Positions 34,910-44,365 of a DNA stretch of 64,000 nucleotides are shown here, in pieces. Source of the DNA: Brotaphodocola faecis (GTDB taxonomy: Bacteria > Bacillota > Clostridia > Lachnospirales > Lachnospiraceae). A model generated the notes under the pieces. That model was not told where the DNA came from and searched no databases. It saw only the letters and a program-made list of their open reading frames with translations. The stretch lies in assembly GCF_040096075.1 (NCBI RefSeq), contig NZ_JBBMFJ010000017.1:1-64000 (forward strand), read 5' to 3'. The position numbers and the translations under genes are program-made. Numbering within the stretch: position 1 is the first letter of the stretch; every line of letters starts with the position of its first letter.

Positions 34910-36442
34910 TTACATGAGCAAGAATGTTTTTTTCAAAGGATGGAGAATATTATACTCAACCCGCCATTCAATATCGTCCGATACTGGTTCAAAGTGTAGG
35001 GCAGAGCAAGCGACATGGAGATTTTCTGGCTTGCTGTCACCACACAGGATTGTGGTTGGCCCATGCGCACCGCCGATAATGCCGATGCAAACAATATCAT
35101 TTTGTGATTCCGGCGCAAAGTGATTTGCTATAGGAGCGATTTCTAAAGGCTTATCGCCATCAGCACAATCACGGATTGAAATATCATCGTCCGGTTCAGG
35201 CGAAATCGTATAGCTCATAGCAGTAAAATGCGTGGGATAAAACCAACGGTCAGAGCCAATGCGCTTTTGAGAAATTATCTGCTGTTCCAATTCCTGTACG
35301 GTCAATGTGTATTTTATTCCGTTGACCGGATGGGAGAAAGAAAACAAATCACCGGGAGCGTGTGTCTTGAAATGTGGTCCTGGGACACGTTTCGATTGCT
35401 GCTCCATCGTAAGGGAGAGTGATTTTATCTCAGGACGGCGTTTACTTGTCCATGGAAAAGCTGCCCTAAAAATCATCCACCCATAGGATATATCCAAATT
35501 ATAGTGTTCCAACGCCCACTTTGCTTCCAATTCATTGATCATCCCATCTGGCAAACATGGATTAAAGACCACCGAGCAACCGTGGGAAGTCTGCATTATT
35601 TTCCCGTTCAATTCCAAACGAGGAATAAAGTCAAGGCAAAGTGGATTGTCTAAATTTATTTGCATTTGCTGCTCCTGCGTGAAGTATTCGCAGGAGTCAT
35701 TTTCGGGGTGTAAATCCCACTTCTTCATAAACTTACGCATGTCCTCAGCAGGGATACACATACAGAAATCCATAACAAGTCCCTTGCTACAAGAATACGC
35801 CGCAGGAATAGTCCAATGGTGCCCAGCCCATTCAAATTGCTTATCCACTCGGATTTCTGTCCCCGCACGGTCTTTTCCCGAATGTCCCCAAAAGTTTCCA
35901 TCAAAGTAGACCTTCCACTCCGGGATGGTCGGTTCTGCATCCGGGTTCATATCAGTATCATAATAATCCTCGGTATATTTGATTTTGCCATAATCAAAAG
36001 ATGTTTGCAGTTCTTTGATATATGCCCATGGTTGCTCCATAGGCTTCAATTTCATTTTCTCGGCAAGCTCCGAAAGTGTTCTTTGCTGTTCCTGCGTTGG
36101 AGAATTGTCCTGCAAAAAAGCTTTAAATTGCGCTTCGTTCCACATCCACGTTTGCTCCAAAGCTGATGCATCGCCGCAAGTAAGGAGCAATCTTAAAAAG
36201 TCTGCAAAATTCCTCGCCAGCGGCTGAAGAAAATTAGGTGCAGAGTTCATAGGGCTAATGGCAAAAACCATACTTCCAAAGCCCCGAATAAAACAGAAAT
36301 GGATACCGTCCACACCTGCCCAACCAAATATAGATGCTCCTTTGGGCGTACAAAAGTATGGTGCATTATCTTCACGGAACTCTACACCCACAGAGGAGAG
36401 ATCAATTTTACTCTGCAAAAGCTTCTGAAATGTTCTGTCCAT
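34910..36442 (-). CDS. Conserved hypothetical protein, 510 residues
   Basis: ATG 36442 sits behind GGAG. No signal peptide or membrane segment. The N-terminal part (APYFCTPKGASIFGWAGVDGIHFCFIRGFGSMVFAISPMN) resembles an enzyme-like or SUKH-like folded domain; the rest has many aromatic residues. I do not recognise the family. It stands alone on the minus strand with a 145-base gap to its neighbour downstream. Confidence 0.6.
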   Translation of the reverse strand: MDRTFQKLLQSKIDLSSVGVEFREDNAPYFCTPKGASIFGWAGVDGIHFCFIRGFGSMVFAISPMNSAPNFLQPLARNFADFLRLLLTCGDASALEQTWMWNEAQFKAFLQDNSPTQEQQRTLSELAEKMKLKPMEQPWAYIKELQTSFDYGKIKYTEDYYDTDMNPDAEPTIPEWKVYFDGNFWGHSGKDRAGTEIRVDKQFEWAGHHWTIPAAYSCSKGLVMDFCMCIPAEDMRKFMKKWDLHPENDSCEYFTQEQQMQINLDNPLCLDFIPRLELNGKIMQTSHGCSVVFNPCLPDGMINELEAKWALEHYNLDISYGWMIFRAAFPWTSKRRPEIKSLSLTMEQQSKRVPGPHFKTHAPGDLFSFSHPVNGIKYTLTVQELEQQIISQKRIGSDRWFYPTHFTAMSYTISPEPDDDISIRDCADGDKPLEIAPIANHFAPESQNDIVCIGIIGGAHGPTTILCGDSKPENLHVACSALHFEPVSDDIEWRVEYNILHPLKKTFLLM

Positions 36443-36497
36443 AATAATCTCCATAAATATTGCTGGTTTGTCTAATTATAGTGAATAGATGACAAAA

Positions 36498-36944
36498 CTA
36501 AATCTGGGTGACTTGGCTGATCTGCCAGCCAAACCTTGTGCTATTTACGGCCACGCAGTGTAGAGTGTATGTCCGGAATTCTTTTATGGTATATTGAAAT
36601 ACAAACTGGATACTGGCAATGGAATGCAAACAGGAGTCATCATAATCCTTAAATGAAGCATCTGTTAATTCAATTTCCTGGATTGAAGGAATAGCAGAGA
36701 AATCATATAATCTCTTAATGATATAATCCTGCGATTCGTAGAAAAACTTTTCTGTTAAGGCAGCATCCGGCAGCAGGTCAATATCCTGTTTTAATTGGGC
36801 GAAAAGCCACTGTCGTAGGCTGTGCTCAATGTGGGACCGGGTAAAATCTATGTTAATGGCGGCCGGCTTTACAGCAGTTGCAGTTAAGAGCTGCTCAAAT
36901 GAATTTGATTTTTGTTTTCTTTTGAAAAATGGTAGCCGGTTCAA
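36498..36944 (-). CDS. Hypothetical protein linked to an integrase-like gene
   Basis: 148 residues, soluble, mixed alpha/beta. It begins 14 bases after the integrase-like gene and is surely co-transcribed (GAGGAAATGAATC ribosome site). A basic N-terminus (NRLPFFKRKQK) is followed by a helical region. No family recognised. Confidence 0.55.
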   Translation of the reverse strand: MNRLPFFKRKQKSNSFEQLLTATAVKPAAINIDFTRSHIEHSLRQWLFAQLKQDIDLLPDAALTEKFFYESQDYIIKRLYDFSAIPSIQEIELTDASFKDYDDSCLHSIASIQFVFQYTIKEFRTYTLHCVAVNSTRFGWQISQVTQI

Positions 36945-36958
36945 GATTCATTTCCTCC

Positions 36959-37969
36959 TCAGCTATTATATCGCAGGGATAAGGCCACATAATCACAGGG
37001 GGCAGCATTTAGGCTCGGGGCAGCCTCTTTGTATTTGGACATCCATCTGGAGTCTGTTGAAACATAGTCTGATACCAACTCCTCAGGGGCGTGGCTGCGC
37101 AGCATTAAAAGAATGGCAAAATTACGGAGCTGCTGCAGAGTGAAAGGACGAACTCCGGCCCGCAGGCAGGCCTTTTTGATTTCCAATAACAGGTTGCGCT
37201 GAGTAAACGGGCATCGTTTGAGTCCGGTCAGAAAAAGATTACCTGTTTCATTGCTTGTTTGTTCGGAAAGCAGTAGCAGCAGTGAGAAGAGGTCGGAAGG
37301 AACTTTGATAAAACGGTTCCTGATCCCCAAAATCATAATCCCACACTGATCAGCCTGACCATTGGTAACCAGCTGCTGGATCTTTAAGCCACAAATTTCT
37401 TCCGTTGTTATGCCCGTGCGAAGAACCAGCGAAATAATTGCAAACAAGGTTACATTCTGTTCATCCATAAGTGTAGATAATACGCGGTCAATATCCCGCA
37501 TGGTGATACCAACAACAAGTGACTGTTCACATTCGAAAGAAAACTCCGGAAAAAGTCCGGCAAATCTTCCAGTATCTGAAATTTCTGCCAGCTCCTCACG
37601 CTGAAGATCCGGTACTACCATATCGAAATCATCCGTGTCGTTGCTGGCTTCTGCATCTAAATACCGTGCAAATGCCCGCAATGCACGGATTCGTGTGCAT
37701 AAGGAATGATTGGAATATTTATCGCGGACAGAAGAAAAGTAATAATGCACATCCTCTGCAGATATCTGCAGAATATCTTTTTTCAGTAGGTTGAAAAAAT
37801 CAGCAAACATATAAGCATATTCATTCGCTGTTCTCGTATTTTTGAAATGTTTACGGTATTGAGAAAATGAATCCAGTGTAAAGTCGGAGCAATAAGGAGT
37901 AAGACGAGACAAATCCACCGGATTTGGCTGGTCTAAAATTTTCTGGAATAATTCTTCGGATATTTGCAT
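36959..37969 (-). CDS. Degenerate tyrosine-recombinase-like protein
   Basis: 336 residues. An N-terminal SAM-like domain (FTLDSFSQYRKHFKNTRTANEYAYMFADFF) precedes a catalytic-like domain with Arg in LRTGITTEEICGL and LQQLRNFAILLML, where the usual HxxR His is replaced by Gln. A candidate Tyr is in SKYKEA; the LGH motif is not seen. It could be an integrase relative repurposed for DNA binding. Its operon partner is the 148-residue unknown protein. Confidence 0.6.
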   Translation of the reverse strand: MQISEELFQKILDQPNPVDLSRLTPYCSDFTLDSFSQYRKHFKNTRTANEYAYMFADFFNLLKKDILQISAEDVHYYFSSVRDKYSNHSLCTRIRALRAFARYLDAEASNDTDDFDMVVPDLQREELAEISDTGRFAGLFPEFSFECEQSLVVGITMRDIDRVLSTLMDEQNVTLFAIISLVLRTGITTEEICGLKIQQLVTNGQADQCGIMILGIRNRFIKVPSDLFSLLLLLSEQTSNETGNLFLTGLKRCPFTQRNLLLEIKKACLRAGVRPFTLQQLRNFAILLMLRSHAPEELVSDYVSTDSRWMSKYKEAAPSLNAAPCDYVALSLRYNS

Positions 37970-38164
37970 GAAATCCTCCTCAAATCGGGTGATGATACAG
38001 TCCTATTATAGATTTATTATACTATGAGAATGAAGTGAAATCAACGAAAATAGAACATATATTCGGACCAATGGGATCAGATACACACTCAAATGAATTC
38101 AGCATCGGTGTACAAGTGGTACAAACGAGATAAAATAGAAATGAGGGGCGATAGAGCGGAAATG

Positions 38165-38389
38165 TCAGATTTTCCACTCTATCTGAACACGGTCGCTGGT
38201 GGCCTTGATTGTAGAAATCAAGCCATCGGCGGCTTTTCTTTTGTCGTTAAAATCTATGCTCTCCCAGTTGTCGAGATAATAGGACAACTTCTTTATCTGC
38301 TGGGGCGATATGGTTTCGACGCTCAAATCGGCTATTGCCTTTGAAATGGTCTGACGGCGGGTGTCTAGTTCTTCGATTTTCTTGTCCAT
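38165..38389 (-). pseudogene. C-terminal fragment of a serine recombinase
   Basis: 74 residues (MDKKIEELDTRRQTISKAIADLSVETISPQQIKKLSYYL...) match the coiled-coil and DKRKAADGLI..QIEWKI end of resolvase/invertase-type large serine recombinases. The rest of the gene is absent, so it is a scar of a departed element. Confidence 0.7.
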
Positions 38390-38541
38390 TCATATTCCTG
38401 ATCATCATTGTTGGAAAAATATTTTCCTACAGATAATAGGCTATTACTTATGAGAATGATAAGGTGTGAGCTATGAAATGCGAAAATAGCTGCAGTTGGA
38501 AAGAATAGTGCTTGTAAAAACATAATAGGGGAGAAGAAGTG

Positions 38542-39057
38542 ATGAAGGGGAAAAAGGTAAAGAAAGATACGCAGAGGATCAGTCTATACAGGGTCCGGCT
38601 GGAGAAAGATCGTGACTTAATGAAGCAGCGCAGGGCGACCGGCATTGCAGCTCCGGAAGAAATTGTGGAAGTAATAAGGCCGGTTTTTGATGGAATGGAC
38701 CGGGAACAGTTCGTGGTTCTGTATCTTAATATGAAGCTGCATCCGATTGGTGTGGAAATTATAGCGATCGGGGGAAGCTATGCATGCAATGTAGAGATCA
38801 AGAACGTATTCAAAGGTGCGATTGTAGCCAATGCAGTAGCCATCGCGGTTGCGCATAATCATCCAAGCGGTGTACCTAAGCCGTCTGAGGGAGATTTTAC
38901 ATTAACACGTCAGATTGCATGGGCCGGGGAAATATTGGGGATTCGCTTAATAGATCATGTGATCATCGGTGAAGATACATTTTACAGCATGAAAAAGGAA
39001 AACCCAGGCGTATCGTTGACCGACATAGGATTAGATCAGGAAGAAATGGATGCGTAA
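38542..39057 (+). CDS. RadC-like JAB/MPN-domain protein
   Basis: 171 residues from ATG 38542 (GGGGAGAAG upstream). The JAMM metal motif is HNHPSG followed by D in PSEGDFTLT (residues about 112-127). The UPF0758/RadC core (VVLYLNMKLHPIG, VFKGAIVANAVAIAVAHNHPSG) is complete, but the N-terminal helix-hairpin-helix of chromosomal RadC is absent, as in copies carried by mobile elements. Function is debated; the family is often found in accessory islands. Confidence 0.85.
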   Translation: MKGKKVKKDTQRISLYRVRLEKDRDLMKQRRATGIAAPEEIVEVIRPVFDGMDREQFVVLYLNMKLHPIGVEIIAIGGSYACNVEIKNVFKGAIVANAVAIAVAHNHPSGVPKPSEGDFTLTRQIAWAGEILGIRLIDHVIIGEDTFYSMKKENPGVSLTDIGLDQEEMDA

Positions 39058-39190
39058 AGCAAACTGCAGAAAACCGAAAAGTTGTGAATACCTGTGAGGC
39101 CTGGATGAATCAGAATGATCGGAAATTTTTTTGACAGATTTTTGCTACGTTAGGAAGTGAATTTTTAAACTATTGTCAATTTAGGTAAAA

Positions 39191-39686
39191 ATGGTACAAA
39201 GTTGATTGCTCAAGATATCGATTTTATTTGACTTTGTAAATTGTTTGTACCATAAGTAACTTATATTATTTAGGTATAATATAGTACAAAGTCAGGCAGT
39301 AGAGGCAAAACCAGTACAAAACCGAAAATTAATGGTAAATAAGGTACAAAGTCGAAAAGAAGCTGAAATAGCTTCTTTTCTTATTTTAACATAAATACAG
39401 CTTCGCGACTTTGTACCATAAAATCCTAAATATACATCAAAATAGATAAAAGGAGAGGAATAATTTTATTTATTATTCACGTGCGATTTTGTACCATGAT
39501 TGCCTAAATATTACGGCTTTGTACCATGTTATACATAAATTTTATTCGACTTTGTACCATAATTGCTTTAAAATAGTGAGTTAGTACCATATATAAGCTA
39601 AAAATATTTTAACACAAATGGCAAAATCATGGCATAAAACGGTAGAATAGACCTTTGTACCATGATTATCTAAATTTTTGTACTGG
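39191..39686. repeat. Noncoding array of a GACTTTGTACCAT repeat in both orientations
   Basis: About twelve copies of a conserved core. In the ATGGTACAAAGTC direction: 39191, 39283, 39313 (partial) and 39342. In the GACTTTGTACCAT direction: 39230 and 39244 (partial), 39407, 39485, 39515, 39548, 39578, 39650 and 39675 (partial). Many copies extend into a longer unit ending in a CCTAAATATT-like block. The interval contains no credible gene. It looks like a binding-site or iteron array. Confidence 0.8.
39355..39387. terminator. Hairpin at the centre of the repeat array
   Basis: AAAAGAAGC pairs with GCTTCTTTT, followed by CTTATTTT. It divides the array close to the point where repeat orientation switches. 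Confidence 0.6.
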
Positions 39687-39741
39687 AATTGCTTATATTG
39701 ACAACTATGATACCCAAAATCACGATGGGATAGTGACATCT

Positions 39742-39775
39742 AACTATTCGCTAAACACTGGTTTAACGAATAGTT
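39742..39775. repeat. Inverted repeat beyond the array
   Basis: AACTATTCG pairs with CGAATAGTT, with an inner AAAC/GTTT pairing. TGACATCT occurs immediately before it (39733) and again at 39833. Nothing coding is seen between 39690 and 40038. Confidence 0.65.
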
Positions 39776-40038
39776 GGAAATGAAGAGGGGTTATTCGGAA
39801 TTAAACCGACCTCCCTATGTGGTACAGTCACCGTGACATCTGGATTTTCACCTTCTCTTGTTTTATCACACGTTCTACTTGGCTTTAAGACTTTCGATTA
39901 AGTCTACTGGTTTTGCAACGATACTTTCTGTCACTTCCAGATTATCACTAAGAATATTAATGTGCCAGGAAGAAGTAAATTCATCTTGTTCAATAATGTT
40001 CATATTTCTGCTAGGTGAATTTCTGCCTGCGCTATATT

Positions 40039-40416
40039 CTATCTGCGTGTTCCGTCATCATGAAATCTCTTCTTTAATGCATGTTCTGTCAGTAAAATAG
40101 AAAGAACCAAAGCAATGCATTGAACGATCACCAGAATGAGACTGACATTTCCTATCGTGTCTTCATCACTGTGATAGAATGGAATATGCACCAGTACGGA
40201 AGGTACGATCATCCATAAACCAAGCTCCCACCAAAGTCGGCCGCAATAATCATGTGCGAATTTCCATGTCTCTATATTTTTCATGGAGCGCCGTGTCCGG
40301 TATCCGATCACACCATTAATGTGTTTCGGGCAATGCTTCCACATCATCCTCCCTGCAATTAGCATTGTAAAAGGAACCAATAAGTCGCAAACCAAAATAA
40401 ACCACCAGAACCACAT
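40039..40416 (-). CDS. SdpI-family membrane protein
   Basis: 125 residues from ATG 40416 (AGAGGTGG upstream). Two to three membrane segments enclose the SdpI-type motif (INGVIGYRTRRSMKNIETWKFAHDYCGRLWW). SdpI proteins give immunity to the SdpC toxin in Bacillus; many relatives have no known toxin. No sdpC homologue is seen nearby. Confidence 0.8.
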   Translation of the reverse strand: MWFWWFILVCDLLVPFTMLIAGRMMWKHCPKHINGVIGYRTRRSMKNIETWKFAHDYCGRLWWELGLWMIVPSVLVHIPFYHSDEDTIGNVSLILVIVQCIALVLSILLTEHALKKRFHDDGTRR

Positions 40417-40442
40417 AAAAACCACCTCTGAAATTTGAATTG

Positions 40443-40859
40443 TCATTCGCTCTTTTTGAAGGAAATGGAATCAATTTGGAGATATTTTTTTTGATGACGT
40501 GAAATAGAAAGCTCAAGTATATACTTGTCAGTACTGCCATCATCATTTGTGCACTGAAATATCATTTCACCATTTCCGTCATTCAAGGCAATTATATGAA
40601 ACTCTGAAATAGTTCCCACAATGTTGTGATAATCGCTTACAAAGATTTCTGGTTTCAATGTGATTGACCATTCTTTACGATTATCATCATTATTCAGCTC
40701 CAACAGCAAAGAATCTCCATTGACAACTTCGCCCGACCAATTATTTCCATCGACAACAAATGATGTTTGCTGATTATCTGGTATGTTTAAGATAACTACT
40801 ACTACACCAACTACGATTATCAATATAAGAGCAAAAAAGATACATTGTTTCTTTTTCAT
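40443..40859 (-). CDS. Membrane-anchored hypothetical protein
   Basis: 138 residues. An N-terminal anchor (CIFFALILIIVVGVVVVIL) is followed by an extracellular beta-rich domain with many Asp and Asn residues. It is 26 bases upstream of the SdpI-like gene on the same strand, likely co-transcribed. No family recognised. Confidence 0.55.
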   Translation of the reverse strand: MKKKQCIFFALILIIVVGVVVVILNIPDNQQTSFVVDGNNWSGEVVNGDSLLLELNNDDNRKEWSITLKPEIFVSDYHNIVGTISEFHIIALNDGNGEMIFQCTNDDGSTDKYILELSISRHQKKYLQIDSISFKKSE

Positions 40860-40910
40860 AGTGCCCCCTCTTTGTAAATCTCTAGGTTATTTCACACTAT
40901 CACTCCAGAA

Positions 40911-41282
40911 TCACACGCGCTCAAATGACAGATATCTCGTTCCCTGAAACGTAAGTTTCCCAATGTCGCCTTCCGCCAGCATTCCATATTCACTGCCAGA
41001 AACCGGCAGTTCCATCCGGTCACCGCTCTCTACCTGAAACGTGACATAGTAGCTGGTACTGGAAGTCGAATGGTAGCCATGAGTTCCAGACAGGTCACCC
41101 GCATTTGCATGGCTATGATGTGTGATATTTTCACGCTTTGCGACGATGGTTGCACTCACCGACAAACGCGGTGACTGATGGTTTTTATGCCATGTTCCGA
41201 TTCCTGCCACAAACTGAAAGATGATCATGCCAAAAACCATTACGAAAATAATCGGAAACATAATCTCAAACAGCATAAACAT
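40911..41282 (-). CDS. DUF2500-type membrane protein
   Basis: 123 residues from ATG 41282 (GAGGTGAG upstream). One N-terminal membrane helix (IMFPIIFVMVFGMIIFQFVAGI), then the DUF2500 beta domain (SATIVAKRENITHHSHANAGDLSG, SYYVTFQVESGDRMELPVSGSEYG). Function unknown. Confidence 0.75.
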   Translation of the reverse strand: MFMLFEIMFPIIFVMVFGMIIFQFVAGIGTWHKNHQSPRLSVSATIVAKRENITHHSHANAGDLSGTHGYHSTSSTSYYVTFQVESGDRMELPVSGSEYGMLAEGDIGKLTFQGTRYLSFERV

Positions 41283-41287
41283 ATAGC

Positions 41288-41518
41288 TCACCTCTTCTTC
41301 ATCTTTCGTCCAATGATTACTCTGAGCATAAAACATACGACAATCACGAAAAGTGAGATAGCGATATACAGTAATGCTTCTGTATACCACGGTGCAGAAT
41401 ACGATTCGTATAGTTTCGGAAAGCGCTTATACTCATAGAAATCCATACCCGTTTTAATCATAATCACGTAGAAACTCGCATAGATAATATATTTTAATAA
41501 ATCGTATAGCTTATTCAT
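41288..41518 (-). CDS. Small two-helix membrane protein
   Basis: 76 residues from ATG 41518. Two hydrophobic segments (YIIYASFYVIMI and LLYIAISLFVIVVCFML) and a basic C-terminus. It ends five bases before the DUF2500 gene and is probably in the same operon. No known family. Confidence 0.5.
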   Translation of the reverse strand: MNKLYDLLKYIIYASFYVIMIKTGMDFYEYKRFPKLYESYSAPWYTEALLYIAISLFVIVVCFMLRVIIGRKMKKR

Positions 41519-41543
41519 GCCATCGTCTCCGCGATATACTGTT

Positions 41544-41690
41544 TTAACCTTTTGGCATCGGTAAACTGTAAGTTGTCGATTTCTTTGAACCATTGTTTTT
41601 ATTGGTTTGTTTTTGTTTCTTTTTTTCTTTTATGCGCTCTTTAATCTTAAAAAATAATTCTAATGCCATTTGATTTGCTATCTGTCCCAT
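41544..41690 (-). CDS. Small basic protein
   Basis: 48 codons from ATG 41690 to TAA 41544. It starts MGQIANQMALELFFKIKERIKE and continues into a Lys/Gln/Asn-rich stretch. A purine-rich AAGAAGAG sits upstream. It lies 25 bases ahead of the next small gene. Real translation is uncertain. Confidence 0.35.
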   Translation of the reverse strand: MGQIANQMALELFFKIKERIKEKKKQKQTNKNNGSKKSTTYSLPMPKG

Positions 41691-41767
41691 AAGCAAACTC
41701 TTCTTTCATAATTCAGATTTTCTTGATTCTGCAAATTTGGAATTTATCGCAATATACCATTCGTGGA

Positions 41768-42313
41768 TTATACTCGCTTATAGATAATTGGTTCATCATA
41801 TCCAAAAGTTTTCTTTCCATTAACTTCCATGCTTTCAGATACTTCCAGACAACTATCAGAAAACTTTTCCCAAAGCTTAAATGTCATTACCGGTGAAAAC
41901 TGGCTTGTACTGCCTCCTTCCCAGATTCCATCTTTTTCATGATAGAGCGCCGGAGTGAATTTTTCAGATTTTTTCAATTCAGTGTAGTCAGCATTTTTCA
42001 TAGAATCATATGAAAACGTACTTTTATCTTCTCCTTCTGGTATTTCATAAGAATACAACACAATTCCATCTTCTTTCTCTGTAATAAGGAAAAGATGTGG
42101 GGAAGCATGGCGTTTCCCATTTGTCTCATAGTAGCTTTCTTCAACAACAAATTTACCATTAAAATCTTTAGGAAGGTTCAAAATTTTCTCATTACAGATT
42201 GTATTAATGTGTTCTGCATAAGGATATGTTTTCCCTTCTTTCTGCATATTATCAAACTGCTCTTTGTTATTAAAGTATCCCGTCATCATATTAATAAAAT
42301 TATCGAGCTTCAT
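41768..42313 (-). CDS. CpeT/CpcT-like hypothetical protein
   Basis: 181 residues. The start MKLDNFINMMTGYFNNKEQFDN and the later Val-Glu-Glu-Ser-Tyr region resemble the CpcT/DUF1001 fold of chromophore lyases. In Firmicutes that fold would have another, unknown use. The family call is tentative. Confidence 0.45.
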   Translation of the reverse strand: MKLDNFINMMTGYFNNKEQFDNMQKEGKTYPYAEHINTICNEKILNLPKDFNGKFVVEESYYETNGKRHASPHLFLITEKEDGIVLYSYEIPEGEDKSTFSYDSMKNADYTELKKSEKFTPALYHEKDGIWEGGSTSQFSPVMTFKLWEKFSDSCLEVSESMEVNGKKTFGYDEPIIYKRV

Positions 42314-42365
42314 CATGCTTTTTACCTCCCAATCCCAATTTCACAGCCCTATAAGCCAGTAGTTG

Positions 42366-42505
42366 TCACTTAAGTGCATTTCCTTCGGCATCAATGAAAA
42401 TGTACCACGAAGGGATAGATGCCCAATAGAATACATACAGATAAGCATCTTCTTCTATAATTTCTTCATTAGTACCTGTTTCATCCGTAATCTTTACAGA
42501 ACTTT
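42366..42505 (-). pseudogene. C-terminal fragment of an unknown protein
   Basis: A frame reads VKITDETGTNEEIIEEDAYL and continues through an aromatic segment (FYWASIPSWYIFIDAEGNALK) to TGA. It looks like the end of a real protein, but no start or upstream part is present. Confidence 0.4.
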
Positions 42506-42554
42506 ACAGAAACACAATTGGAATTGTTCACAATAAAGGAAATACCCTTGATTC

Positions 42555-43877
42555 TCATGAACCATGATCCCTCCCTTCGAAAGTAGCCACTGCTTCCTTC
42601 AGGCCGGCTAGATCTGTTCCACCATCGAAATCTAGAATGATCAGGTGCGATTTATCTTTTAAAATTACCTCATCCAGAGCAGGTTCCTCCTTATTCACGG
42701 AAGCATTGCTTTCTGGATCCGGATTAGTTTCATCTTTCTGGAACATATAGCGGTACCAGGCCACTTCCATACCATTTGAAAGATGTTCCATTTCGTCCGG
42801 TAACTTCTGCTCTATCTGGTCCCACCAATCTGACATATCTTTCGGATAACATTCGCTGGTTTTGCGAATGATCCATGGGATGGGGCTTGTGTATATGGTA
42901 ACGCCTACCGGCGTTCCAGAGCCATTTATTTTAAATTCATCATTCTGACAGCTTGCAAATATGGTCTGCTTTTTATCGATGTCCGCCTCTTCTTCTCCCA
43001 GAAAATGTGATGCGGCAGCATTACACAGGGGAATGGTAACCATGCAGAGCACAGTGACACCAACCAGGTATCCCATCCAGTCATCGTGATTATCACCGCT
43101 TCCATTATTCCGAATCCAGCTTCTCACAATAAATGAAACTACTACAATAAGTACAGAAGAAATCATAAAACCGGCCAAGGCCCTCATGGAAGAAGAAAAT
43201 GTCAATGCTAGAACTCCCAGTATCAGGATACCATCAAAAATTATGACATGCTTTTTAAAATTCATCTTTCGATGCAGATCCATTTTAGGAAAGGTTTCAT
43301 CGTTTTTGAAAACCCTGGAATACCTTTTGACCCATCGATACAGCTGGACATATGTTACTGTCCAGAAAACACAGATCCCAACCATAAGAAGCGTAAGAAG
43401 GAGTTGCAGCGGATCAGAAAACATTTTCCCAGGGTTTTGTATGTATCGGTATATCGCCCATGCTTCTAAGATAATCAATACAGGATAGAAAAGTTTCACC
43501 GACCAGGTCCAGGAAAGTGACTTCTGGATCAGGAACTGCTTTTCTTCGGTCATGTCCCCTGTGCGCTCCACTGCATCATCCGTCGTATAAAAAATCTGCC
43601 AGAAAGTACCGCTGCATTCAAAATTCCAGCCGGCTTCCTGGCACTGCTTACGGAACTGCTCTGCTTTCCAGCTGTCCGCGCCTGTGAGGGAAGAACTTCC
43701 CGGAACCAGAAGGGCTGCATATCTTCTCTTTGCAGGTTCTGCTCTATGAAATTTCATGACAGAACCGCCAACGCTCTCCAGAAACCAGCCCTGCGCTGCC
43801 ATTTCTTCCAAGTACTGTTCAAATACATTTGCCTCCCATAAATCAAAGGACCACCAGACTCGCTTCTTTTGTTTCAT
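42555..43877 (-). CDS. DUF2812-domain membrane protein
   Basis: 440 residues. The N-terminal DUF2812 domain (WWSFDLWEANVFEQYLEEMAAQGWFLESVGG) is followed by four or five membrane helices (about 125-265) and a C-terminal extracytoplasmic part. Such proteins are often encoded beside PadR-type regulators; none is seen here. The C-terminal 150 residues are variable. Function unknown. Confidence 0.75.
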   Translation of the reverse strand: MKQKKRVWWSFDLWEANVFEQYLEEMAAQGWFLESVGGSVMKFHRAEPAKRRYAALLVPGSSSLTGADSWKAEQFRKQCQEAGWNFECSGTFWQIFYTTDDAVERTGDMTEEKQFLIQKSLSWTWSVKLFYPVLIILEAWAIYRYIQNPGKMFSDPLQLLLTLLMVGICVFWTVTYVQLYRWVKRYSRVFKNDETFPKMDLHRKMNFKKHVIIFDGILILGVLALTFSSSMRALAGFMISSVLIVVVSFIVRSWIRNNGSGDNHDDWMGYLVGVTVLCMVTIPLCNAAASHFLGEEEADIDKKQTIFASCQNDEFKINGSGTPVGVTIYTSPIPWIIRKTSECYPKDMSDWWDQIEQKLPDEMEHLSNGMEVAWYRYMFQKDETNPDPESNASVNKEEPALDEVILKDKSHLIILDFDGGTDLAGLKEAVATFEGRDHGS

Positions 43878-44013
43878 CATGTCATCTCCTTTCCGGAAAA
43901 CAGGCGAATTTCCAATTTTGTATTTACTTTCATTATAGAAATAATAGGAATATCTGACAATAAAGATGAGATTAACAATTTCTTACATATTTCTGTTTAT
44001 TGGGCAGAATTAT

Positions 44014-44085
44014 CAAATTTTACATATACGGGCATTCGGAAAGCAAAAAAATGTTGGAATGGACTCAGGAAGGAGTTCTTCAGAA
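44014..44085 (+). repeat. 72-bp direct repeat, left copy
   Basis: Starts CAAATTTT.CATATACGGGCATTC and ends CTTCAGAA. It matches 45195-45266 over an equal 72 bp with scattered substitutions. The two copies bracket vapBC. Confidence 0.75.
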
Positions 44086-44365
44086 ATTGCCGTATCGTTG
44101 TATTTAAAGAAAGTGTGAACAGCCGAAAAAGTGTAAACCGGAAGTTTTGTGATGAGCTATTGTTGGAAAAAGTAAAATGTATCTTGTATGAAAAAGGCGG
44201 ATAATATGTCAGTGGAAAAATAAAAACAGGCACCTTGAAACGAGCTAAGGGGGAACTTTGTTTGCATTCAGCTATTCAGGAAGCAAAAGAAAAATAGTGT
44301 TGGAGGGGCACTATTTATAAATATACAGTGCTAAAAGCGAAATCCCTGGAAATGCAGAGAATAAC

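Noticed and set aside
39191..39686. Repeat array as a CRISPR
   Set aside because: Core only 13 bp, copies in both orientations, spacing irregular, no cas genes.
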